A stretch of DNA of 64,000 nt from an uncultured Alphaproteobacteria bacterium (GTDB lineage Bacteria; Pseudomonadota; Alphaproteobacteria; RF32; CAG-239), in NCBI GenBank assembly GCA_934271465.1, contig CAKQRQ010000008.1, positions 1-64,000 on the forward strand, given 5' to 3'. Under the pieces are notes generated by a model, which worked only from the letters and a program-made list of their open reading frames with translations, did no database searches and had not been told where the DNA came from. Of this stretch, positions 24,556-33,200 are shown piece after piece. The position numbers and the translations under genes are program-made. Each line of letters opens with the position of its first letter. Position 1 is the first letter of the stretch.

Positions 24556-26268
24556 TTAATAAGCCGGCCGTTGATCCAGCAAACCGCACCAACGCTCCAC
24601 TTCGTCCAAATCAATAAACCCTTTGAGCATACGCTCCATGGCGGCTTCTTTGAGCGTGCGCCCGTTAAGGTCAGACGTCCAATAGTCAATAGCCTTGCGG
24701 GTTTCGCCCTTAATCATCAATTCCAAAAACGTCGCGTCGGGCAAAATAATTTCAGGCACGCACATACGGCCTTTGACGCCTGTTCCGCCGCAGAACTTGC
24801 ACCCAGGGCCACGCACAAACGTGTTTTCAACGCCAAAATCGCCCAAAGCCGTCCGCAGACGCTGAAAAGACGGATCATTTTGGCGCTCTTTGACGGACAT
24901 GCGGCAATGCGGGCAAAGTTTGCGGAACAAACGTTGCGAAATCAATCCTTTAATCAATTCGGGGTCAAGTAATTTAAATGTTTCAACGCCCATATCGCGA
25001 AAACGGTTAAGAATAGCCGGCGCCGAGTTGGCGTGCAGGGTTGACCACATGCCGTGGCCGGACAAAGCGCCCTGAAAAGTCAGCTGCGCCGCCGCCAAAG
25101 CACGAATCTCGCCCACCATAATAACATCAGGGTCAGAACGGAGCGCGGCAGACAAGGCTTTTGTAAATTGTTCAGCTTTTTCTTCCTCGGTGTTGGCGTT
25201 GGTTACGGGCATTTGCCGCGCCCCGGGGATAGGATACTCCGGCGGATCTTCCACGGTCAACAGGTTCAGCTCATAGTTCTTTTCTTGCAACAGCTTAATC
25301 ATATTGCGTTGAAGAGTTGTTGATTTGCCCGATCCGGTCGGTCCTGCGACAATGCTCATCCCGACGGGAACAGCCCGCAGGCGGTAAAAAAGCTCTTCTT
25401 CAAATTCGCCAAACCCCAAAGCGGCCAAATCGCCTGATCCGTCCGGATTGTCATCGGCATACAAAAGACGCATAACCAAATATTGAGAACCAAACGCAAT
25501 CGGGTTGAATTGCAGACGAATAGCCAGCACATTGTGCGGCAACATCAGTTTACCCTTGGAACCGCGCAACGGCGTCGAGCCAAGCTTTTGAGCTCCTTGA
25601 AATTCGTTTTGAGCATAGTTTGAGTCCGAAATATCTGCCGAAGCAAACGCTGCGCGGACAAACGATTCGCCCCATTCTTTATTATATTCCATCTCGACAT
25701 GCATCATACCATTGATTCGAAACATAATAACGGTGCTGTCGGCGACAACGACATGAATATCCGATACTTTTTTGGCAGCTGCCTGCGAAACAACGTTAAC
25801 AAAATCCTTTTGCATTTGGAGCTGATCAAGTTCGGCATCTTTTGAAACTTCTGCCGCCGCTTGGGCGCGTTCGCCAATGGAGTAAATAGCGTTCAGCTCG
25901 TTTTGCGAGACATAAGTCGGCTTTGAAATGGCCATTTTTTTCTTACGAGCCAAAACCTCAAAGCTCAAGACGCGTCCGTCAAATTTGTGCGATTCGACAA
26001 CCAGAAAACGCCCGTCCGAAAACAGCGCCAACAGACGCCTTGTGTCATCGTTAACCGCCAAAGCCGACCCGGGAAGAGTAAGCAAACGATTGCCGTTAGA
26101 AAAATAAATTTCGTTAATGGATCCGGTTGAATCTGCTCCGTTTTGTTTTTGTTCAGCCGCTTTTGCAGCTTCTTCCGCCAATTGTGCCGAAGTCATAGGC
26201 GCCAAAGCGGCATCGGTATCCGATGCCGTTGACGTTTCTGATGTATTTGTTGTTTCTTCCTCGGCCAT
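24556..26268 (-). CDS. pilQ: Type IVb pilus assembly ATPase PilQ (GspE/PilB-like)
   Basis: Start at 26268 (MAEEETTNTS...) rather than the TTG two codons upstream. The 570-residue protein is a secretion ATPase: N-terminal domain to ~190, Walker A GPTGSGKST (~350-358), Asp box TVEDPPEYPI, Walker B with DPDVIMVGEIR, the His box TLHANSA, and a C-terminal zinc module (CPHC and CKFCGGTG). It powers pilus extension. It belongs to the pilus, not the VirB locus: it lies between PilP and PilR and has the GspE-type CxxC module that VirB11 lacks. Confidence 0.92.
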   Translation of the reverse strand: MAEEETTNTSETSTASDTDAALAPMTSAQLAEEAAKAAEQKQNGADSTGSINEIYFSNGNRLLTLPGSALAVNDDTRRLLALFSDGRFLVVESHKFDGRVLSFEVLARKKKMAISKPTYVSQNELNAIYSIGERAQAAAEVSKDAELDQLQMQKDFVNVVSQAAAKKVSDIHVVVADSTVIMFRINGMMHVEMEYNKEWGESFVRAAFASADISDSNYAQNEFQGAQKLGSTPLRGSKGKLMLPHNVLAIRLQFNPIAFGSQYLVMRLLYADDNPDGSGDLAALGFGEFEEELFYRLRAVPVGMSIVAGPTGSGKSTTLQRNMIKLLQEKNYELNLLTVEDPPEYPIPGARQMPVTNANTEEEKAEQFTKALSAALRSDPDVIMVGEIRALAAAQLTFQGALSGHGMWSTLHANSAPAILNRFRDMGVETFKLLDPELIKGLISQRLFRKLCPHCRMSVKERQNDPSFQRLRTALGDFGVENTFVRGPGCKFCGGTGVKGRMCVPEIILPDATFLELMIKGETRKAIDYWTSDLNGRTLKEAAMERMLKGFIDLDEVERWCGLLDQRPAY

Positions 26269-26319
26269 GAGCAAATCCCATTAATCCATATTGAATGCAA
26301 AGACCTTTTTGAAAAAAGG

Positions 26320-27588
26320 CTAGTTGGCTTTTTCTACCTCAAACTTTGCTGTCTCGGCCGGTAAAATTCCGCCGGCGGCAAAGTAAAGATAAGACTTTTC
26401 GCCGTCTTTTTCGGCCATAACATAAGTCGGCGTAATGTCTTTAATAACGTGGCCGGATTGCAAAGAGGTGCCTTTTTTGACATAAAAGGCTGTGCCGTTT
26501 TTGTTAAGCAGCTTTGCAACCAATTCCGGACCTTTTCCGCGAATTTCTGTTACGCCGTAGAGCAAAGAAAGAATTGTTTCTTCAGGTTCTTGAGAAATAG
26601 TCTTATTTCCCTCTGCCTTGCCGTTTTCGGCGGTAGCGGCTGCTTCTCCGCCCTCGGCAAACGGGTTTTGATTCTTTTTGGCTTCTTCACGTTCTTTTTC
26701 AAGGGCTTCAATTCGGCTTCTCAAAACGCCCATCTGGAGTTGCTGCTCTTTAATCTCGGACTTATAGGCCTCAATGCGGCTTTGATGAGCCGCCTTGGCT
26801 TGTTTGGCCTCGGTCAAAAGAGTGTTAAACTTTTGCTGTGTTTCAGCAACAAGAGTCTTTTTAGAGTCACGCAAATCGGCAATTTGTTTGTAAAAATTGG
26901 CATCGTGCTCAATCCATTTTTGCGTTTCTTCAAGCATCTGGTTTTTGTAAGCAGCCAAGACTTTTTCCTGACGCAGCGTTTCAAATTTAATATCCAGCTC
27001 GCGCAGTTTTTCTTGTTCTTGCAGAAGTTTCCGCTCTTGTTCTTTTTCTGCTTCAATCTTTTTCAGCCGCAGCGCTTCAGCTTTTTCCTGCTCTTCCAAT
27101 TGAGCTTGACGGCGCTGATTTTTAACCGCTTCAATTTCATTTTGCAATTTTTCGCGGCGCAATTCAAGGTTTAACAAAGCCGTTCTTTTTTCCAAATCCG
27201 ACATCTTGGAGAAAAGATCTGTGTCTGAAATAGCCGACGGATTCGCCTCGCCCAAAAAATCCAAATTATCCAAATCTTCAGCGGTCGGCGCGGCATCGGT
27301 TGAGGGAGTAACCGACGGAATATCAGCCGGAACAGACGCTTGGGGCTGGCTTGAGAGCTGCGGGAGATTTTCTGTGTCATCGGTAAAGGTCAAATCCTCA
27401 ACAGGCTGTTTAGCCTGAGGCGCAGCCTGTGGTTTGGCAACGGGAACTTCATCCGGTGTTTCGAGCCCGTCATCAAACATAGCCTCTTCAGAGAGCGAAA
27501 CAACTCCCTGAGCTTTGGCATTGTGAAACGAAAAAGCCAAAACACACGATAAAATAACAAATAAAAGAGTTTTGATTTTATAAAACAT
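26320..27588 (-). CDS. pilP: Type IVb pilus biogenesis protein PilP
   Basis: Start at 27588 (MFYKIKTLLFV...) with GGGAG 6-7 bases upstream. The 422-residue protein has a signal peptide (to AKA, ~25), a Pro/Ala-rich stretch (~40-130), a long charged coiled coil (~130-300), and a C-terminal beta domain with YGVTEIRGKGPELVA and LQSGHVIKDITPTYVM, which is the PilP region that links to the secretin. The coiled coil makes it longer than R64 PilP. It overlaps the end of pilO by 11 bases. Confidence 0.78.
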   Translation of the reverse strand: MFYKIKTLLFVILSCVLAFSFHNAKAQGVVSLSEEAMFDDGLETPDEVPVAKPQAAPQAKQPVEDLTFTDDTENLPQLSSQPQASVPADIPSVTPSTDAAPTAEDLDNLDFLGEANPSAISDTDLFSKMSDLEKRTALLNLELRREKLQNEIEAVKNQRRQAQLEEQEKAEALRLKKIEAEKEQERKLLQEQEKLRELDIKFETLRQEKVLAAYKNQMLEETQKWIEHDANFYKQIADLRDSKKTLVAETQQKFNTLLTEAKQAKAAHQSRIEAYKSEIKEQQLQMGVLRSRIEALEKEREEAKKNQNPFAEGGEAAATAENGKAEGNKTISQEPEETILSLLYGVTEIRGKGPELVAKLLNKNGTAFYVKKGTSLQSGHVIKDITPTYVMAEKDGEKSYLYFAAGGILPAETAKFEVEKAN

Positions 27589-28909
27589 AGATAGCTCCCT
27601 CATAATTCCAAACCCGATCGTTTGGGGAATATGTAATCAGTCTAATCTCAAGACCTGAATATTTTGTTAACAAATCAACCCAAGTTGTCGGATTGTGGGT
27701 CGATCTGAAATTAAATTTCAAAGCTCTGAACGTGACAGAGGAATTCGCAGGACGTGCTTGAGGTCCTTTTCCGACAGGTGCTTGCGGCGTCGGCTGCGAA
27801 ACCTGCTTTGATTCGTCTGTCAAAGTGATTGTCAAACCCAAAGACTGAAATTTTTCATTAAGAATGTTTCTCAATTCCGTTGATGTCTTTTCCGGTGGCG
27901 AAGCAAGCGTCTCAAGAGGAGACATCGTTAAAGAAGCGGTCAAATCATTGCCCGTTCCGCTGAAAGAATAGCCCGAAAATTTCAGATTTGAATCTTTGAG
28001 GGCTTCTTCTGCCCAAGAAAGATGACCGACTTCTCTGCGCCATGTCGTGGCAACAGTATTATCCGAGCAAGTCAAAGTGCCGATTTTCCACCCTGGGGGC
28101 AAAATACTGGCCACTTGTGAAATGCCCTCATAACAATTTTGCATAACCTGTTTGGGGTTTTTGATATTATCCCACGGCTTTTGGATAGGAACAACCTGTG
28201 CAGCAGGCTGGGCAATTTTCGGTCTGACAGGGACAACCACAGGACGTTTGGGCGGCGCCAAAAAGATTTTATCAATCAGGCTGGACAGCAGCCAAAGTCC
28301 GACAACGGCCGAAATGCCGATAACAGCCAAAAGTTTAGAGCCGCGCAGTCCCTTTATCTTTTGAAGTTTAGCCGTTGCGCCGCGCTGAATAAGATCGCTC
28401 AGCCTCAAATCCTCGGTATCTTCAATTCCCCATTCTTTTGGAGCAATCTTTTTGCCCCAATCGGGAACGGCCATCATAGACATAAACTGATCTTTGGCTT
28501 CTTCTTCCGTCAAAAACAACATATCGCCGTCCGACAAAATAATGTCGTTACGGACGCAAGTATACCACCAGCCTTCAGAAGTCTTAAATACCGCAACAAA
28601 AGAAGAAACATCGGACAAAGAAGTCGCCAAAGCAACCGCCGCAACAGTCTCTCCTTTTTTATACCCCTCATGAGAAACACAAATACCGAATTGCGGGGCT
28701 TTGCCGCCTTTTATGCAGAATAAATCAGCGCCTTCCAGAATAGTATTGGAAGCATCTTCAATTTCCTGCATATAGTCGTTGGAATTTTGCAACGGCTGCC
28801 AGAAGATGCTCGTCGCATAGGTAACGCCATTTAATTCAAGGGTTGTTCCCCATGTGCGGCGAGGTGCTCCGTCATCGTAATCATCTAAAAGTTTTGCGTC
28901 TTCCAGCAC
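27578..28909 (-). CDS. Type IVb pilus protein PilO2
   Basis: The product is about 443 residues. The frame opens with TTG (28915) or GTG (28909); I prefer GTG because GGGAG sits 9 bases before it, though TTG is possible. An N-terminal cytoplasmic domain (~1-190) resembles PilM/PilO2, a membrane helix follows (~195-212, LLAVIGISAVVGLWLLSSL), and the periplasmic part has cysteines and two ferredoxin-like repeats. It links the platform to the secretin complex. Confidence 0.78.
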   Translation of the reverse strand: MLEDAKLLDDYDDGAPRRTWGTTLELNGVTYATSIFWQPLQNSNDYMQEIEDASNTILEGADLFCIKGGKAPQFGICVSHEGYKKGETVAAVALATSLSDVSSFVAVFKTSEGWWYTCVRNDIILSDGDMLFLTEEEAKDQFMSMMAVPDWGKKIAPKEWGIEDTEDLRLSDLIQRGATAKLQKIKGLRGSKLLAVIGISAVVGLWLLSSLIDKIFLAPPKRPVVVPVRPKIAQPAAQVVPIQKPWDNIKNPKQVMQNCYEGISQVASILPPGWKIGTLTCSDNTVATTWRREVGHLSWAEEALKDSNLKFSGYSFSGTGNDLTASLTMSPLETLASPPEKTSTELRNILNEKFQSLGLTITLTDESKQVSQPTPQAPVGKGPQARPANSSVTFRALKFNFRSTHNPTTWVDLLTKYSGLEIRLITYSPNDRVWNYEGAIYVL

Positions 28910-28934
28910 TTGCAATTTCTCCCTTGCGGAAATT

Positions 28935-30539
28935 CTAATTCATGGTCATTCTGGTTTCAGGCGACAGAGGTGTTTCCAAAACAACCGGTGTCAACACGAT
29001 AACAAGAATATTTCTGTCTTTTTCTGCCGTTGCATCGCCCCCGAGGAGAGAGTTTTCTGCAGAGCCAGTGCCGGATTTTGAAGTTTCACTGGAAACTTTT
29101 TCATATCCGGTCAAAATCAAAGATTCGCCCGATGTCAAAGCAACTTCCTGCGTAAAGGCACGCGATTCGACTTTCGGGTTTTGAATATATTGGTTTTCAT
29201 CAGCATTTCCGAAGCTGACCTTTTCAAGAGTCAGCAAATCAGACAATGTCATATTAAACATAACAAGCAGTCTGCCATGCTCCAAAATACGCGGCAAAAC
29301 ATCCAGTGTAAAGCCTGTTTCAATTTCTTCCGTCGTAACGGAGATATCATAGTTTGATCCGTCTGTGCCGTTGTTGGTTTTGGTCATTTCAGAGATATAG
29401 TTTTGCTTCTGAGTAACCTGAATAGGCGCTGGTTTGTTGTTCAAAGTCGTTACAGTGCCGCTGGTAACCAAAGTTGTGCGGTTTTTTTGCGATAACGCTT
29501 GAATAATAGCATCAGCAGACCAGTTCTTTTTAACAACGCCCCATGTCAGAGCGCTTGACAAATTCTCTGAGGAGAGTCCTTGTGTTCCTGTGACGCCGAT
29601 TGAGGTAACGCCGTCGCCAAAAGTTCCCTTCAAATCTAAGCCATATTTATCGGAATCCGTCAGCGTAATTTGCATAATTTTAACGGAAATGGCAACTTGA
29701 CGGGACAGACGAGCATTCTGCTCATTAATATATTTGGCCACAAGTTTAATATCATTCGGCGTTGCCGTCAGGGTAATTGTGCCGTCTGAAGGCGAAACCG
29801 TCAATTTGGCATTGTTTGAAATCATGGAAGAGATGCTCTTTTCAATTTGAGTCCACATCTCAACCTCAATAGATGACGACAAACTGATTGAAGACGAACC
29901 TCCGCCGCCGGAAGCCGAGCCGCCGATATTAACATTCATGCTCGGTTTGGAAGGTAGAGAGTAAATAACAAAAGTTTTTGTGATAAATCTGTAAAAATAA
30001 ATGTCCTTATTTTCATATTTCCACCAAACCCCGAAACGAGACGAAACTTCATCCAAAAAGCCGCTCAAAGGTCCTTGATAAGAAACAAGCATGGTGTCCG
30101 GCGAAACCCAACCGGCTGTTGAAGGCGATTTTTCAGCGTCGGGACGGTTGCTTTCGCCCTTGGCGCGGACATTGTCTTCCAAATCAGAGGCGTATCTGAT
30201 ACCTAAAGCTGTTGTGCGGTTAATCATATCGCCGATTTCATACAGAGAAATAGGACGGTTTGAAACAAGGGTTATGCCGTCTTTTGTTTCAAGATAAGAA
30301 GGAAGAGGCTCCCCTTCATATTCAATTTTGCTGGTATCTCCGAGCCAAATATCGTCTTTAACCTTTACCAAATCCTGATTGGCGATTTTTGTAGGCATCT
30401 TGGCTTCTTCACGCAGGCGGGAAGCGGCATCAACATCACGGTTGATTTCTCCGTCCATGGTTGTCGAAACAGAGCAGGAAGCGGCAAAGGCTAAAACCAA
30501 AGCCCCAAGGCTCAATTTTTTGAAATTAGTTATACGCAT
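28935..30539 (-). CDS. pilN: Outer-membrane secretin of the type IVb pilus (PilN)
   Basis: Start at 30539 (MRITNFKKLSLG...) with AAGGAGG exactly 6 bases upstream. The 534-residue lipoprotein has a lipobox (A-A-S-C), periplasmic N domains (~40-280, including VTPSDGTITLTATPNDI), and a C-terminal secretin domain (~320-515, with TTLVTSGTVTTLNNKPAPI and VALTSGESLILTGYEK). It forms the outer-membrane pore. It overlaps the end of pilL by 14 bases. Confidence 0.92.
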   Translation of the reverse strand: MRITNFKKLSLGALVLAFAASCSVSTTMDGEINRDVDAASRLREEAKMPTKIANQDLVKVKDDIWLGDTSKIEYEGEPLPSYLETKDGITLVSNRPISLYEIGDMINRTTALGIRYASDLEDNVRAKGESNRPDAEKSPSTAGWVSPDTMLVSYQGPLSGFLDEVSSRFGVWWKYENKDIYFYRFITKTFVIYSLPSKPSMNVNIGGSASGGGGSSSISLSSSIEVEMWTQIEKSISSMISNNAKLTVSPSDGTITLTATPNDIKLVAKYINEQNARLSRQVAISVKIMQITLTDSDKYGLDLKGTFGDGVTSIGVTGTQGLSSENLSSALTWGVVKKNWSADAIIQALSQKNRTTLVTSGTVTTLNNKPAPIQVTQKQNYISEMTKTNNGTDGSNYDISVTTEEIETGFTLDVLPRILEHGRLLVMFNMTLSDLLTLEKVSFGNADENQYIQNPKVESRAFTQEVALTSGESLILTGYEKVSSETSKSGTGSAENSLLGGDATAEKDRNILVIVLTPVVLETPLSPETRMTMN

Positions 30540-31257
30540 TCTCATCCTCCTTCGTTTCAACGACTAAGACGCGGTTTCCTTTATAAAATGTAGCCAAAGG
30601 CGCCGGCCGAGCTCTGGCAAAAGTGCGGATAAGCGCCGACGAAACATCGGCAAAGCGTCCGCGGAACATTGCACCGGCAGACAAAGTGTAATTGCGGTTG
30701 GTGTTCCAAATCAAACGCCATCCGGCGCGTTCGCACCACTCACTCAAAAGCCCCTTCAAAGTTGCCCCTTCTTCTGCCAACCAGTCTTCAACCGCGTCAT
30801 CCAAAGAAGCCTCGGCATTATCTCCACCATCGTTTGCAGATGCTTCGGCATCTTCAAAAGCCATGGAAACGCTTTCTTCATAATCGGAAACTTCTTCATC
30901 AATTGTCGGCGGAATGGCGGCGGACAAATTGCTTCCGGCGCCTGCTGTAACAATCATTTGATCTTGAGGCGTGCGCTCGCCATATTCTCTGTAATCGGCG
31001 GCAGAGCGGCGGTAATTAACAAATCTGTCAGGTGTTTCCTCAGGCGGAATAACCATCGGAGCATTTGCCGCGGCGGGCATTCCCTGTTGAACAGAGCCAC
31101 AGGGCGCATTTTCTTCACACAGCATAATCGGTTCGACCGGCTGATAGTATGATTCCGCCTCATCGTCATGTAAATTCCATAAGCTGTAACTACCGGTGCA
31201 GCCGGCCAGCAAAAGCAATGGCAAAAAAGACAGTCTGTATAAGCTTCTAAAACGCAT
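30526..31257 (-). CDS. pilL: Pilus lipoprotein PilL/TcpQ family
   Basis: Start at 31257 (MRFRSLYRLSFLPLLLLAGC) with AGGA 8 bases upstream; an upstream ATG (31287) is possible but leaves a poorer signal. The 243-residue lipoprotein (lipobox L-L-A-G-C) has a disordered acidic middle and a C-terminal TcpQ-like domain (~165-225: TLKGLLSEWCERAGWRLIWN, then FRGRFADVSSALIRTFA), which resembles secretin N0 folds. PilL/TcpQ partners the secretin in R64 and TCP pili. It is the gene directly before pilN. Confidence 0.8.
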   Translation of the reverse strand: MRFRSLYRLSFLPLLLLAGCTGSYSLWNLHDDEAESYYQPVEPIMLCEENAPCGSVQQGMPAAANAPMVIPPEETPDRFVNYRRSAADYREYGERTPQDQMIVTAGAGSNLSAAIPPTIDEEVSDYEESVSMAFEDAEASANDGGDNAEASLDDAVEDWLAEEGATLKGLLSEWCERAGWRLIWNTNRNYTLSAGAMFRGRFADVSSALIRTFARARPAPLATFYKGNRVLVVETKEDENAYN

Positions 31258-31344
31258 CTCTGCAATCCTTTGAGTAGATTTTCTCATTATGTTTTTCCTA
31301 TCATACTATTGAAAAATAAATAATCAAGCGCCGTTGAAAAGTTA

Positions 31345-32955
31345 TTACCATTGTATGTATTTCCCTCCATCGGCAAAATTTATTTTTCCGGTTGATCCTC
31401 CCGAGTTGTCCGTATCTGAGGTAAGCGTCCTCAAGATAAAGCTGTTTGGTTCTCTGGTCGTGAATACGGTGTTAATTTTTGAGTAATCCACGCCCTTGTT
31501 TGTTAAAATATTATAAAGCAAATTCAAACGTCTTTGCTGTAACGCGGTTGAATTTGTTCCGTCAATCCTTATCTCAAGCCAAATATTCGGCGCTTCGGCG
31601 GCTTTGGTTGCAAAAGCCTGAATCCAGCGCAAAGTCTGTCCTGAAATTTCTGCCTTGTTTGGTTGAAAAGACAGGCGGATTTCTGTCGGCATAATTGAGA
31701 CGGGGCGTGCCTGAGCCTGTTTGCGCTTGAGATTCCGGCGGGCTTGCGCTTTGGCCAGAGCTTCTTCTTTTGATTTTTCCGCGGCGACCTTTTTCTTTGA
31801 TGAGGCAAAAAGAGAAGACAATGTATTAATCAGTCCCGGTTTATCTTTTTTGGCAGGAGCTGAAATTTGGGAGAGAGGTTTGCTTTCTTTCGGCGCATCT
31901 AAAGAAATATCATCTTCCAAAGCTGTCAAAACCTGTTTTTCTTTTTTATTCTCTTTTTTGAGTTCTTTAAGCTTGATTTCTTCATCAATGAGCTTTTCCT
32001 TTGCAGCATCTTCCGATGAATCTGGATAAGCAAGTTTCGGCGTCAAATTTTCATCGCTTAGGATGTCTTTTGGAATAGGGATAATCAAATTATTGACCGT
32101 CTCGGAAGCTACTTGAATTTCTGGACGTTGTTTTTGGATATTCAAAGCATCGGAAATGTCAGCCGGAGACTTATCTGAAAATTCTTTGACAGCTATTTGA
32201 TTTTTGGCTCCGCCGCCGCTTTTGGCGACAACCCAAGGACTGTCTTCCATTTTAACCCAATCTTTTGACTGCTCCACCGGTTCGGTAGATAAGTCAGAAG
32301 ATGTTTCCATACTTGAAATAGGGACCTGAGTGTCGTTCAGGGCGACGTGGTTGAGGTCGTTTGAAGAGCCAAAAACAACGGTTTTGGCACTTTTTTGTGC
32401 ACCGTGCTGGAGGGGAATTTCAGCTGGTTGTGCTTGACGGGCTGCGATTAAAGTTTCGTTGGCCTTTGAAGCGGGTTTTGATGCGGGCGCTGCCGGTGGG
32501 GCAAAACGAGAGGGCTCGGACGATTCAGGGGTATAAACCGTATCGGCCTCAATTTTCGGCTCGGGCAAAGGTGCTTGCGGCGAATAAAGAACATCGGCCA
32601 AAACGAAGGGGGCGCTGTCTGTTGCCTCGGCAAAGGCTGAATCGACGGAATCTGTTGAAATTTCAAGAGGAAAATCAAAAGAATCCGAGACATCGGCTAA
32701 AATAACCTCAGGGGTATCTTCAGCTTCCGGTAAAGCAATCTTAGGAATATCGGGCAAATCAGATAAAGCAATCTTTTTTACCGGAAGGGGCGCCACGCGG
32801 GTGCTCTTCAAAAATAAAGAAATGTTTTTAGTGCTGATAACAGGGAGGGGTGAAGAGGTTTTTTGAGTGTGCCAAAAGCATCTGTTCGCTGTCAAAATTG
32901 CAAACAGCGATACCGAAAAACTATAAACAAATGCTTTTAAGCCTGTTTTCAGCAT
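31345..32955 (-). CDS. Membrane-anchored OmpA-like protein, first gene of the pilus operon
   Basis: Start at 32955 (MLKTGLKAFVYSFS...) with GAGGGG upstream; the longer frame is not needed. The 536-residue protein has an N-terminal hydrophobic anchor or signal (~8-28), a long Pro/Ser/Ala/Glu-rich disordered region (~40-340), a basic stretch, and an OmpA/MotB-like C-terminus (~425-520) with LSFQPNKAEISGQTLRWIQA, which could bind peptidoglycan. It may hold the pilus assembly to the cell wall. I know no matching gene in R64. Confidence 0.6.
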   Translation of the reverse strand: MLKTGLKAFVYSFSVSLFAILTANRCFWHTQKTSSPLPVISTKNISLFLKSTRVAPLPVKKIALSDLPDIPKIALPEAEDTPEVILADVSDSFDFPLEISTDSVDSAFAEATDSAPFVLADVLYSPQAPLPEPKIEADTVYTPESSEPSRFAPPAAPASKPASKANETLIAARQAQPAEIPLQHGAQKSAKTVVFGSSNDLNHVALNDTQVPISSMETSSDLSTEPVEQSKDWVKMEDSPWVVAKSGGGAKNQIAVKEFSDKSPADISDALNIQKQRPEIQVASETVNNLIIPIPKDILSDENLTPKLAYPDSSEDAAKEKLIDEEIKLKELKKENKKEKQVLTALEDDISLDAPKESKPLSQISAPAKKDKPGLINTLSSLFASSKKKVAAEKSKEEALAKAQARRNLKRKQAQARPVSIMPTEIRLSFQPNKAEISGQTLRWIQAFATKAAEAPNIWLEIRIDGTNSTALQQRRLNLLYNILTNKGVDYSKINTVFTTREPNSFILRTLTSDTDNSGGSTGKINFADGGKYIQW

Positions 32956-33123
32956 ATATAAAACCCCTCTAAAAACTAGATAAATCAAAATGCGACTCTT
33001 GGCAAGAGCCGCTAAAAAATATGCACAAATCTGTGGACTTTTTTTGAAAAATATTCCGGAAAGTGAGTCTGAAAGGGCTTTTGCAAAAAATAAAAGAGAA
33101 ACATAAAAAATCAAAAAACTGTA

Positions 33124-33155
33124 ACACTTTTTAAGTAATTTATGTGATATGATAG
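33124..33155 (+). promoter_or_regulatory. Extended -10 promoter upstream of the VirB6-like gene
   Basis: TGATATGAT (extended -10, TATGAT at 33148-33153) lies about 48 bases before the ATG at 33201, within a block TTAAGTAATTT-A-TGTG that is close to the promoter region at 46420-46442. No strong -35 is seen, as in extended -10 promoters. Confidence 0.45.
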
Positions 33156-33200
33156 AAATATAACAATAGGGCAACTGCGTAAAAAGAGATGAGAGGCGCA

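Noticed and set aside
24556..26268. VirB11 ATPase of the T4SS
   Set aside because: The gene lies between PilP and PilR and has a GspE-type CxxC module, so it is the pilus ATPase.
32992..33012. Hairpin GCGACTCTT/AAGAGCCGC as a terminator
   Set aside because: It has a mismatch, a 3-base loop and no clear T-run, and lies in the divergent promoter region; not enough to call.
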